Under the pieces are notes generated by a model. That model did no database searches and was not told the origin of the DNA. It was given only the letters and a program-made list of their open reading frames with translations. 6,547 nt of DNA from Flavipsychrobacter stenotrophus (GTDB lineage: Bacteria > Bacteroidota > Bacteroidia > Chitinophagales > Chitinophagaceae). Below are positions 1 to 5,162 of this stretch, in pieces; position 1 is the stretch's first letter, and each line of letters starts with the position of its first letter. Location: the NCBI GenBank assembly GCA_947372365.1, contig CANBTK010000114.1, positions 1 to 6,547 on the forward strand, given 5' to 3'. Made by a program: the position numbers and the translations under genes.

Positions 1-1911
1 CAGCTTAGAAGCTGCTTTTGCAGGCGCTTTAGGCTCAGCCGCCGGGCGTGTAGCATGTGCCGGCTTTGTTTCCGGCTCTTCATCCCTGCCATAGCCCGGC
101 ATGCGCAGCTTCTGGCCCAGGTGCAGGTCGTCAGGGTCTATGTCGTTTATGGCCAGTATGTCGGTAATAGTTGTGTGCTGGCTTTTAGCTATGTTAGAAA
201 GGTTGTCGCCATGCTTAACGGTATAGTAACTGCCGCCACCTTTAGGTGCTTTTGCTGCAAGGGGTTCTTTAGCACTCTTCTTTGGCTTGCGCTCTGGTTC
301 GTCTGAGATAGGCGATAAAACTATCGGCTGCGATTTTACGGATTTATCCACTATTACAGGGTAAACCACTTTGTCCAGTTTCGCTTTCAGGGCATCCAGC
401 TCATCGGCAGTGGTATCGCCGTGTTTGGCAACGCTGTCTGCTGCAATCAGCGAAGGTTCTGTTTTTTTAACCGGGTCGGGTATAGCAGGCTTTACCGGCA
501 CTGTTTCCATTTTCATTACAGAATCGGAAGTAGTGTGTATGGTAGTTACATAGGTATCGCGGTTTACTTCTTTCTTTATGGCTTGTGCAGCTACAGTATC
601 GGCATGCGTAGGGTGCGTTATAGCCACATAGCCATCGGCTGGCGTAGGCGCAACGAACGATAGGTTGTGGCTGTTGTTGAGGTCGGTAGCAGGCAGTGCC
701 CTCAGGCCAGGTTTGCGCGTAGCCCCGTTTTGCAGTTCCAGTATAGTGCCTATTGCAGGCTCATCGCCAGGCTCCAGCATATTGAGTGCCATCAGGCGCT
801 TCAATACTATGCCCTCCTGTTGTGCTATCATGAATAATGTTTCGCCCTCTTTAACAGTATGTTTGGCGTGTGTACCCTCGTTGTGCTTCTTTTCCAGGTA
901 TACAAGGGTATTGTCAGTAAGCGGGGCATCCGTCAGGTCGTTAATCTCCAGTATCCTCTGGTATTTCAGGTTATACTTTACCGCATATTGCAAAAGCATC
1001 TCGCCTTTGTTGGCATAAAAAGCCCTTAGCCCGTTTACTACAATTACTTTGCCGCTGTCAAATTTTACGTCGGTAGTAGCAGCATGTTGCGGCACTGCCA
1101 CTGTTGTTGTCGTTGGAGCAGTATCGGTAACCGGCGCTACGGCTGGCTTTACTTCGGTTGTTGCTGCCTTGCGGGTGGTATCGGCAGTGTTTTTTATTTC
1201 TGCGGCTACAGCTTCTGGCTGTTGCTGCATGGCTACTTTTTTAGCGGTATCATTAGGCAGTGCGCCAGCAAAAACCATAGGCTGTGTCGGTATTACCACT
1301 TTGGTAGGCACCTGGCGGGCAGGGCTTACCGGCCTGGCAGTGATAAGGGTATCTTTGGGTGCAGGCTCCATTGCTGCAACTGCCGGGCTGTTAATGGCTT
1401 TGAGCGTGTAGTCCTGCAGGTTAAAATCTTCAATAATTTTTATCAGCCTGTCGGCATAAATAGGGTTGGTAGCATAGCCGCACCTTTTCAGCCCCCTGGC
1501 CCACGATTTATAATCGGTAGCGGTGTAGGTAAAAAGTGGCTCGTAACGCTTGTTTCTTTTCAGGTAGTCGGAATGGTCTTTATAAGAATCTTCGGCACTC
1601 CTGTACATTTTGAAACATTCCTTGGGCCTGTCATCGTCATGGTAAACTTTAGGGCCGTTATAGTCGTTTTTGCACTTGATGCCAAAGTGGTTGTTGGCGA
1701 GCGATACCAGTTCGCTCCTGCCTGCTTCTGTTTCCAGTACGCCTTGCGCCAGCGTTACAGATGCGGGTACGCCACAGCGCTGCTGTTCTGATATGGCATA
1801 GCATGAGTATTGAGCAATATACCTTTGCGCCCTGCATGTAAAACTATCCTGCGCAGTGGCATTGAGTGTAGCCATTAGGATTGACATGCAGAAAAGTATT
1901 TGTTTCATCAT
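1..1911 (-). CDS. Secreted glucosaminidase (GH73-type) with LysM repeats, 3' end outside window
   Basis: This reading frame is open from an ATG at 1911 to the window edge (637 codons, no stop); a second ATG at 1908 is an equally possible start. Residues 1-20 form a signal peptide ending ATA before Q21. Residues about 27-170 match the mannosyl-glycoprotein endo-beta-N-acetylglucosaminidase (GH73) family: LAQGVLETEAGRSEL with E60 as likely catalytic acid, NNHFGIKC at 73-80, then SYKDHSDYL and GYATNPIYADRL. Such enzymes cut glycan strands of peptidoglycan outside the inner membrane. A Pro/Ala/Thr-rich linker follows, then a degenerate LysM-like stretch (about 290-341), a LysM at 350-393 (HTVKEGETLFMIA) and another at 562-604 (YYTVKHGDNLSNIA), which should bind peptidoglycan. 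Six cysteines (25, 37, 46, 80, 99, 144) all lie in the catalytic part. The family call is firm. The exact role (cell separation, turnover or secretion-system passage) cannot be told from here. Confidence 0.93.
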   Translation of the reverse strand, partial: MMKQILFCMSILMATLNATAQDSFTCRAQRYIAQYSCYAISEQQRCGVPASVTLAQGVLETEAGRSELVSLANNHFGIKCKNDYNGPKVYHDDDRPKECFKMYRSAEDSYKDHSDYLKRNKRYEPLFTYTATDYKSWARGLKRCGYATNPIYADRLIKIIEDFNLQDYTLKAINSPAVAAMEPAPKDTLITARPVSPARQVPTKVVIPTQPMVFAGALPNDTAKKVAMQQQPEAVAAEIKNTADTTRKAATTEVKPAVAPVTDTAPTTTTVAVPQHAATTDVKFDSGKVIVVNGLRAFYANKGEMLLQYAVKYNLKYQRILEINDLTDAPLTDNTLVYLEKKHNEGTHAKHTVKEGETLFMIAQQEGIVLKRLMALNMLEPGDEPAIGTILELQNGATRKPGLRALPATDLNNSHNLSFVAPTPADGYVAITHPTHADTVAAQAIKKEVNRDTYVTTIHTTSDSVMKMETVPVKPAIPDPVKKTEPSLIAADSVAKHGDTTADELDALKAKLDKVVYPVIVDKSVKSQPIVLSPISDEPERKPKKSAKEPLAAKAPKGGGSYYTVKHGDNLSNIAKSQHTTITDILAINDIDPDDLHLGQKLRMPGYGRDEEPETKPAHATRPAAEPKAPAKAASKL

Positions 1912-1957
1912 CCGGGCTAGTTTATATTAAAATAATTTGTTTTCTTGAAAATTCCTG

Positions 1958-1988
1958 CAAAAATACGGTTATGTACGCTAACCACAAA
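1958..1988 (-). promoter_or_regulatory. Bacteroidota-type promoter for the LysM glucosaminidase gene
   Basis: Read on the minus strand, TTTG (1988-1985) is followed after 19 bases by TATTTTTG (1965-1958) and then CA. This fits the primary sigma factor promoter of Bacteroidota (-33 TTTG, -7 TAnnTTTG). Transcription would start near 1951, giving a leader of about 40 bases before the ATG at 1911. It rests on motif and spacing only. Confidence 0.6.
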
Positions 1989-2110
1989 CCCCCGTTTATT
2001 TTTAACAAAAACCGTGCTTTTTTTGCCGTGCAGGTAAATCATTCAGTATTATGGGATAGGGTAGCAGTGGGCGGGTAGCTGATTGTTATTGCCGGGGGCT
2101 ACCCTGCGGC

Positions 2111-2144
2111 CCACTGAAAAGATGCTCGCGCGTCTTTTCAGTGG
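2111..2144. repeat. Perfect 12-bp inverted repeat (long hairpin)
   Basis: CCACTGAAAAGA (2111-2122) is exactly complementary to TCTTTTCAGTGG (2133-2144). The 10-base interval can extend the stem by a T-G wobble and two G-C pairs, leaving the four-base loop TCGC. No T-tract follows on either strand, so it is not a standard intrinsic terminator. It lies 107 bases beyond the ridA stop codon and could act as a 3'-end stabiliser or terminator for ridA, or be one copy of a dispersed palindromic repeat. Confidence 0.8.
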
Positions 2145-2250
2145 CTTAGGCTCGTCCTTTATTTTAAACAGCCTTCAAAAGGTATGATGGCGTAAAACCA
2201 TTATTGCCAAATTCATTATTGGTAACGCAGCAAAGGAACGGCAAGGTTAC

Positions 2251-2631
2251 TTATTTCCCTGCTATCATGCTTATTTCTACATTCACGCCCTTAGGTAAGC
2301 CAGCTACCTGTATAGTTTCGCGGGCTGGTGGGTCGCTGGCGAAATACTGGCCATAAACTTCGTTCACTTCGCCAAACTGTTGCATATCCATAAGGAAGAT
2401 GCTGGTTTTGAGTACATGCTCAAAGCCCATTCCTGCTTCTTCAAGTATTGCTTTCAGGTTTTGCATCACCTGCATAGTTTCTATTTTGATAGTGCCCTGT
2501 ATTAATTCGCCGGATATTGGGTCCAACGGAATTTGGCCTGATATGAAAAGCATATTGCCGAAAGCTACGGCCTGGTTATATGGCCCAATAGGGGCGGGTG
2601 CATTACTGGTGCGTATTATTTTCTTTTCCAT
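2251..2631 (-). CDS. ridA: RidA family reactive intermediate deaminase
   Basis: The 126-residue product matches the RidA (YjgF/YER057c/UK114) family over its full usual length. These small trimeric cytosolic enzymes hydrolyse reactive enamine/imine intermediates, such as 2-aminoacrylate made by pyridoxal-phosphate enzymes, to the ketoacid and ammonia. Visible family motifs are SNAPAPIGPYNQAV (residues 9-22), ISGQIPLDP (30-38) and the C-terminal signature PPARETIQVAGLPKGVNVEI (101-120). R104 aligns with the catalytic, carboxylate-binding arginine and E119 with the conserved acid of active RidA proteins, so deaminase activity is expected. The ATG at 2631 is chosen because homology begins there. 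An open frame reaches an upstream ATG at 2721, but those 30 residues have no family similarity and would cover the predicted promoter. The gene diverges from tsaB; no partner in an operon is visible. Confidence 0.95.
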   Translation of the reverse strand: MEKKIIRTSNAPAPIGPYNQAVAFGNMLFISGQIPLDPISGELIQGTIKIETMQVMQNLKAILEEAGMGFEHVLKTSIFLMDMQQFGEVNEVYGQYFASDPPARETIQVAGLPKGVNVEISMIAGK

Positions 2632-2636
2632 AACTG

Positions 2637-2644
2637 CAAAAGTA
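2637..2644 (-). promoter_or_regulatory. Putative ridA -7 box (TACTTTTG), possibly leaderless transcript
   Basis: On the minus strand TACTTTTGCA ends only a few bases before the ridA ATG at 2631. It matches the Bacteroidota -7 consensus TAnnTTTG, but no good -33 TTG lies at the usual 19-22 base distance (the nearest is about 25 bases away). If used, transcription would begin at or within a base or two of the start codon. Confidence 0.45.
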
Positions 2645-2795
2645 ACATCTATTTGCCAGCGGGGCGTTACAAAATTGCCTGTTGATAAGGTGTGGTAGCG
2701 CATATTTGTGCCGGGAAACAAAATGATAACAGTATATATCCCATTTTAATTACTTCGCTGCAACTCATTAACATTATTTTATGGTAATACCCCGT

Positions 2796-2803
2796 TACAT
2801 TTG
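2796..2803 (+). promoter_or_regulatory. Putative tsaB -7 box (TACATTTG)
   Basis: TACATTTGCAC fits the Bacteroidota -7 element TAnnTTTG and its common CA extension. It lies 12 bases before the tsaB ATG (2816), predicting a very short leader. The -33 region is AT-rich without a clean TTG. Support is the motif and its position. Confidence 0.5.
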
Positions 2804-2815
2804 CACCACTAAAAA

Positions 2816-3484
2816 ATGAAATACTTATTACATATTGATACATCGGGCGATACAGGCACTGTTGCAATAGCATGCAACGGCGAGTTGGTTTGCAGTTGCA
2901 CCAATACAGAAACCCGCAACCAGGCCGGGCGTATAAATATAATGATTGCCGATATGGCGCTTGAGGCCGGCATTGAGCTGAGCGATTTGGCGGCAGTGGC
3001 GGTATGTGCGGGGCCGGGCTCTTATACTGGGTTGAGGATTGGGCTTGCAACAGCCAAGGGGTTGTGCTACGCTTTGGGTATCCCGCTTTTAATGCAAAAT
3101 AAGCTGACATTGCTGGCTTATCAGGCATACAGGAAAAGTGGGAATGAATATAAATACTATATTCCTGTACTATTAGCCCGCGAAAATGAGTATTTTATAA
3201 GTGTTTTTGATAATGCTTTTGTTAATATTCATGAGGCAACACATGTAATAGGGGATGAAATTGATAATATATTAGCAGGTAAGGAAGCTATATGTATAAT
3301 TTCAGAACATTTAGGTGATGAAAATCATCAAAAATATGCTAAAAATGCCTATGTGGACCAAGAAGTTAATATTGCCCTACCTTTTTGGTTTTTTTACGCT
3401 TTTGAAGAATTTAAATGTAATAGAACTGTAAATTTATCCACAGCGGAGCCATTTTATCTTAAACAAGTTTACACTCATAAATGA
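2816..3484 (+). CDS. tsaB: tRNA t6A biosynthesis protein TsaB
   Basis: The 222-residue product is TsaB (YeaZ), the scaffold partner of TsaD. With TsaE it transfers the threonylcarbamoyl group made by TsaC onto A37 of ANN-decoding tRNAs in the cytosol. It has the ASKHA-fold start LLHIDTSGDTGTVAI (residues 4-18) and the family signature AGPGSYTGLRIGLATAKGL (65-83), then a divergent C-terminal half ending AEPFYLKQVY, usual for Bacteroidota TsaB. Length is normal. The histidine that E. coli TsaB has in its REHTQRILP segment appears replaced by A37 (NQAGRINIM). Base composition changes sharply inside the gene: by hand count 36 of 60 bases are G/C at 3001-3060 but only 17 of 60 at 3241-3300. The reading frame stays intact and family residues return at the end, so I treat the gene as functional. 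No tsaD, tsaE or tsaC is in the window. Confidence 0.94.
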   Translation: MKYLLHIDTSGDTGTVAIACNGELVCSCTNTETRNQAGRINIMIADMALEAGIELSDLAAVAVCAGPGSYTGLRIGLATAKGLCYALGIPLLMQNKLTLLAYQAYRKSGNEYKYYIPVLLARENEYFISVFDNAFVNIHEATHVIGDEIDNILAGKEAICIISEHLGDENHQKYAKNAYVDQEVNIALPFWFFYAFEEFKCNRTVNLSTAEPFYLKQVYTHK

Positions 3485-3592
3485 TTGATTTTCAGCATCA
3501 AAAGCATATTTCAATTTTTATTTACCCACACTTTAACGCTGAATTAACAAATTTAAAGCATATCATAACGCGTTCATATCTCTGCAATTGCG

Positions 3593-3600
3593 TATGTTTG
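3593..3600 (+). promoter_or_regulatory. Putative -7 box for the ArsR-type gene (TATGTTTG)
   Basis: TATGTTTGCA matches TAnnTTTGCA, the same extended box seen before the other genes here. It lies in the AT-rich spacer after tsaB and predicts a transcription start near 3607 and a leader of about 68 bases. No good -33 TTG is present at standard spacing, which would suit a weak or regulated promoter. An 8-bp palindrome GCAATTGC (3584-3591) abuts the box on its upstream side. Confidence 0.45.
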
Positions 3601-3604
3601 CAAA

Positions 3605-3623
3605 ATATTCAAGAACTGAATAT
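3605..3623. promoter_or_regulatory. Inverted repeat ATATTCA-N5-TGAATAT, candidate operator
   Basis: ATATTCA (3605-3611) and TGAATAT (3617-3623) form a perfect 7-bp inverted repeat with a 5-base spacer. It straddles the predicted transcription start of the downstream ArsR-type gene. ArsR-family dimers typically bind AT-rich inverted repeats at their own promoters, so autoregulation is a reasonable inference. A transcript hairpin here would be weak, which favours a DNA site. Confidence 0.45.
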
Positions 3624-3674
3624 CTATTGTAGTGAATTAGTGATTTTTTTATTTAACATCGTAAATTTTTTTTA

Positions 3675-4043
3675 ATGGAAACGACTGTATCAGCAAACAC
3701 TCTGGTAATTCGCAAAAACGAAGGTTCTACCGAACACATCAAGTTAGATTACGTAGCTGTAAAAAACGCAGCTATGACTTTGAGGGCTATCAATCACAAA
3801 TTGCGCCAGCAAATCGTGAAGCTGCTTGAAGAAAACAAACGCATGAATGTAACTGACATTTATGTAAAATTACGCCTTGAGCAGTCAGTTGCTTCTCAGC
3901 ACTTAGCTATTTTACGCCGCGCTAACATCGTTATTACTGAGCGCGATGGTAAATTTATCCACTATGCATTGAACCACGCACGTATTGCTGCAGTTGCTAA
4001 ATTCGTTAACGAATTAGTACACTCTGACGATTCTGCTAACTAA
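3675..4043 (+). CDS. ArsR-type winged-helix transcriptional regulator, cysteine-free
   Basis: The 122-residue product has the compact ArsR/SmtB-like winged helix. An N-terminal extension (1-28) is followed by helix AINHKLRQQIVKLLEENKR (38-56), then MNVTDIYVKLRL (57-68), a recognition helix within QSVASQHLAILRRANIV (70-86), a beta wing ITERDGKFIHYAL (87-99) and a C-terminal helix likely used for dimerisation. It would act as a DNA-binding dimer in the cytoplasm. The protein has no cysteine, so the classic ELCVCDL metal site and thiol sensing are absent. The alpha-5 DxH...HxxH/E metal pattern is not evident either, so the ligand is unknown. Codon use stands out: none of its isoleucines uses ATA, and GCT, CGC and GTA dominate, suggesting high expression. 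It begins at ATG after a T-rich leader, stands alone, and ends at a strong terminator. Target genes cannot be named. Confidence 0.87.
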   Translation: METTVSANTLVIRKNEGSTEHIKLDYVAVKNAAMTLRAINHKLRQQIVKLLEENKRMNVTDIYVKLRLEQSVASQHLAILRRANIVITERDGKFIHYALNHARIAAVAKFVNELVHSDDSAN

Positions 4044-4065
4044 TTTTCTATTAAGCAAGGAATTG

Positions 4066-4094
4066 AAAAAGCCCCGTACATACGGGGCTTTTTT
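4066..4094. terminator. Bidirectional intrinsic terminator between convergent genes
   Basis: An A-tract (4066-4070), the arm GCCCCGTA (4071-4078), the two-base interval CA, the arm TACGGGGC (4081-4088) and a T-tract (4089-4094) form a near-perfect palindrome. It begins 22 bases after the ArsR-type stop codon and lies 30 bases beyond the stop of the convergent PaaY-like gene. The A-tract on one side and T-tract on the other allow termination in both directions. The minimal loop implies the innermost pairs open. Confidence 0.9.
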
Positions 4095-4098
4095 AATG

Positions 4099-4116
4099 CG
4101 TTAAATTGAAATATTT
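4099..4116 (+). repeat. 18-bp direct repeat, copy 1
   Basis: The 18 bases CGTTAAATTGAAATATTT are identical to those at 4802-4819. This copy sits directly after the terminator T-tract and 8 bases beyond the 3' end of the PaaY-like gene. With copy 2 it brackets that gene. Similarity continues upstream as ATG, with one base inserted in copy 2. Confidence 0.8.
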
Positions 4117-4124
4117 TGCCGGGC

Positions 4125-4721
4125 TTACCCATTTTTAATTTTTTCCCATGTAGAGAAAAGGGCCTCCTGGGCAGGCCTTTCAGCGGGTACCTCAGGCAGG
4201 GGCTCACAGGCCTTTAGGCCTTCTTGGCAGTCGGCAGGCAGTGCCTGGTACAGCCTGGTGCCCTTTGTTTTCCAGGCCAGCATTTCGTCGCTCACCTGCT
4301 TAATGATCTTGGCCGGGTTGCCCACAACCAGCGACCGGGCAGGTATTTTTGTATTGGCCGGTATAAACGACATTGCACCTATTATACACTCGTCGCCAAT
4401 CTCCACATCGTCCATAATAACCGTGTTCATGCCCACCAAAACGTTGCGGCCTATGGTGGCGCCATGTATAATGGCCCCATGCCCTATATGGGCCCCTTCG
4501 CGCAGCGTTAGCGTGATGCCGGGGAACATATGTATGGTGCAATTTTCTTGTACGTTGCAGCCGTCTTCAATAATAATTCCACCCCAGTCGCCCCTTATTG
4601 CGGCCCCTGGGCCCACGTACACATCTTTGCCAATTATTACATTTCCTGTCACTGCCGCTTGTGGGTGTACGAAGGAAGATGGGTGCATAACCGGGATAAA
4701 CCCTTTGAAAGAATAAAACAT
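4125..4721 (-). CDS. PaaY-like hexapeptide-repeat protein (gamma-carbonic anhydrase family)
   Basis: The 198-residue product is a left-handed beta-helix protein built of hexapeptide repeats (about residues 23-120; for example VIIGKDVYVGPGAAI and IGRNVLVGMNTVI). It keeps the gamma-carbonic anhydrase pattern: R43-G-D45, Q58, and three candidate metal-binding histidines H64, H81 and H86 (IGHGAIIHG). The SLVVGNPAK segment and the C-terminal helical tail with AWKTKGTRLYQAL resemble PaaY, the thioesterase that removes dead-end CoA esters in phenylacetate degradation, more than plain carbonic anhydrase homologues. The ATG at 4721 is preferred over M12 because FKGFIPV aligns with the PaaY N-terminus. 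No other paa gene is nearby, so the substrate is uncertain; CoA thioesterase, carbonic anhydrase or acyltransferase activity are all possible. It converges with the ArsR-type gene at a shared terminator and is bracketed by direct repeats. I found no clear promoter. Confidence 0.88.
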   Translation of the reverse strand: MFYSFKGFIPVMHPSSFVHPQAAVTGNVIIGKDVYVGPGAAIRGDWGGIIIEDGCNVQENCTIHMFPGITLTLREGAHIGHGAIIHGATIGRNVLVGMNTVIMDDVEIGDECIIGAMSFIPANTKIPARSLVVGNPAKIIKQVSDEMLAWKTKGTRLYQALPADCQEGLKACEPLPEVPAERPAQEALFSTWEKIKNG

Positions 4722-4801
4722 ATGTCTGTTGTTGACGAGGATAAGTTAAAAATATTTTTATGCGGCATTATATATACCTTAGTCTCAATCGGATAATATG
4801 T

Positions 4802-4819
4802 CGTTAAATTGAAATATTT
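4802..4819 (+). repeat. 18-bp direct repeat, copy 2
   Basis: This is identical in sequence and orientation to 4099-4116, 703 bases away. It lies about 80 bases upstream of the PaaY-like start codon and 86 bases beyond the yidD stop. It is AT-rich and contains no recognised insertion-sequence end. Confidence 0.8.
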
Positions 4820-4904
4820 AACTGAAAATTAATTTTATTTACCGAGCTAGGGGTAGATATAATTTCCGGCAATAATATTATAAGTATATGCGATAAAATT
4901 GGGC

Positions 4905-5129
4905 TTATGGCACAGGGTCATACCCGTGTTTGCCCCAGGGATGGCAACGGCCAAATCGCTTTAGGGTGAGCCAGCCACCTTTAATAGGGCCGTGCCGCGC
5001 AATGGCTTCAATGCCATAGGCGCTGCACGTAGGGGTAAACCTGCATTTGGCTCCTAAAAACGGGGATATGGCACCCTGGTAAAAGCGGATGAATGCGATA
5101 AAAAGTATAGATAACAGTTTTTTCACCAC
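4905..5129 (-). CDS. yidD: Membrane protein insertion efficiency factor YidD
   Basis: The 74-residue product is a full-length YidD, a small protein at the inner face of the cytoplasmic membrane that assists YidC-dependent insertion of membrane proteins. A hydrophobic, amphipathic N-terminus (about 4-25, [20 protein letters not shown]) precedes the family signature [15 protein letters not shown] (29-43) and the C-terminal [14 protein letters not shown] (61-74). The start is GTG at 5129; the next codon is also GTG, and no ATG lies in frame between the upstream in-frame stop and these codons. It is the last gene of rpmH-rnpA-yidD, 33 bases after the rnpA stop, and should share the rpmH promoter. 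yidC, the usual next gene in many bacteria, is absent; the next gene on this strand is the PaaY-like gene 183 bases away. Confidence 0.95.
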   Translation of the reverse strand: MVKKLLSILFIAFIRFYQGAISPFLGAKCRFTPTCSAYGIEAIARHGPIKGGWLTLKRFGRCHPWGKHGYDPVP

Positions 5130-5162
5130 AAATGCCGGGAATCAAAACTAAGGAATGACGGC

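Larger units (their letters stand above)
1912..2250. other. Non-coding gap between ridA and the LysM gene
   Basis: This 339-base stretch has no convincing gene on either strand. Its left part (1958-1988) carries the promoter of the LysM gene. A strong hairpin lies at 2111-2144, preceded by a G/C-rich run from about 2090. Two copies of CATTATTG lie at 2199-2206 and 2214-2221. A short plus-strand open frame (1881-2078) overlaps the LysM gene start and has no recognisable protein character. Confidence 0.6.

Noticed and set aside
1084..1791. Long plus-strand frame (235 codons) opposite the LysM gene, and other plus frames within 1-1800
   Set aside because: The minus frame carries a signal peptide, GH73 motifs and LysM repeats. 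The plus frames are antisense shadows with unnatural composition, rich in Cys, Gly and Val.
2199..2221. Two copies of CATTATTG 15 bases apart
   Set aside because: Too short and AT-rich to separate from chance, with no flanking structure.
2632..2721. N-terminal extension of ridA to the ATG at 2721
   Set aside because: RidA homology starts at MEKKIIRTSNAPAP (ATG 2631). The extra 30 residues show no family similarity and overlap the predicted promoter.
2667..3128. A 153-codon minus-strand frame across the ridA-tsaB spacer and tsaB 5' half
   Set aside because: It is antisense to the well-supported tsaB, contains no family motif, and covers divergent promoter boxes.
3434..3442. Perfect DnaA-box sequence TTATCCACA, with near matches at 344-352 and 3955-3963
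   Set aside because: All three lie inside coding sequence and far apart. There is no cluster, no AT-rich unwinding region beside them and no dnaA or parAB, so no origin is called despite rpmH-rnpA being near it in some bacteria.
3481..3675. A 64-codon plus-strand frame overlapping the tsaB stop as ATGA
   Set aside because: The overlap looks like coupled translation, but the product is a low-complexity translation of AT-rich DNA (runs of I, F, N) with no domain. It would also cover the promoter and operator of the ArsR-type gene.
4258..4716. Plus-strand frame of 152 codons opposite the PaaY-like gene
   Set aside because: It is antisense to a gene with clear hexapeptide repeats and metal ligands, and the translation has no recognisable domain.
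4747..4760. Palindrome TAAAAATATTTTTA upstream of the PaaY-like gene, containing TATTTTTA on the minus strand
   Set aside because: It could serve as a -7 box, but the last base mismatches and no -33 TTG lies at suitable distance. In AT-rich DNA this is likely chance.
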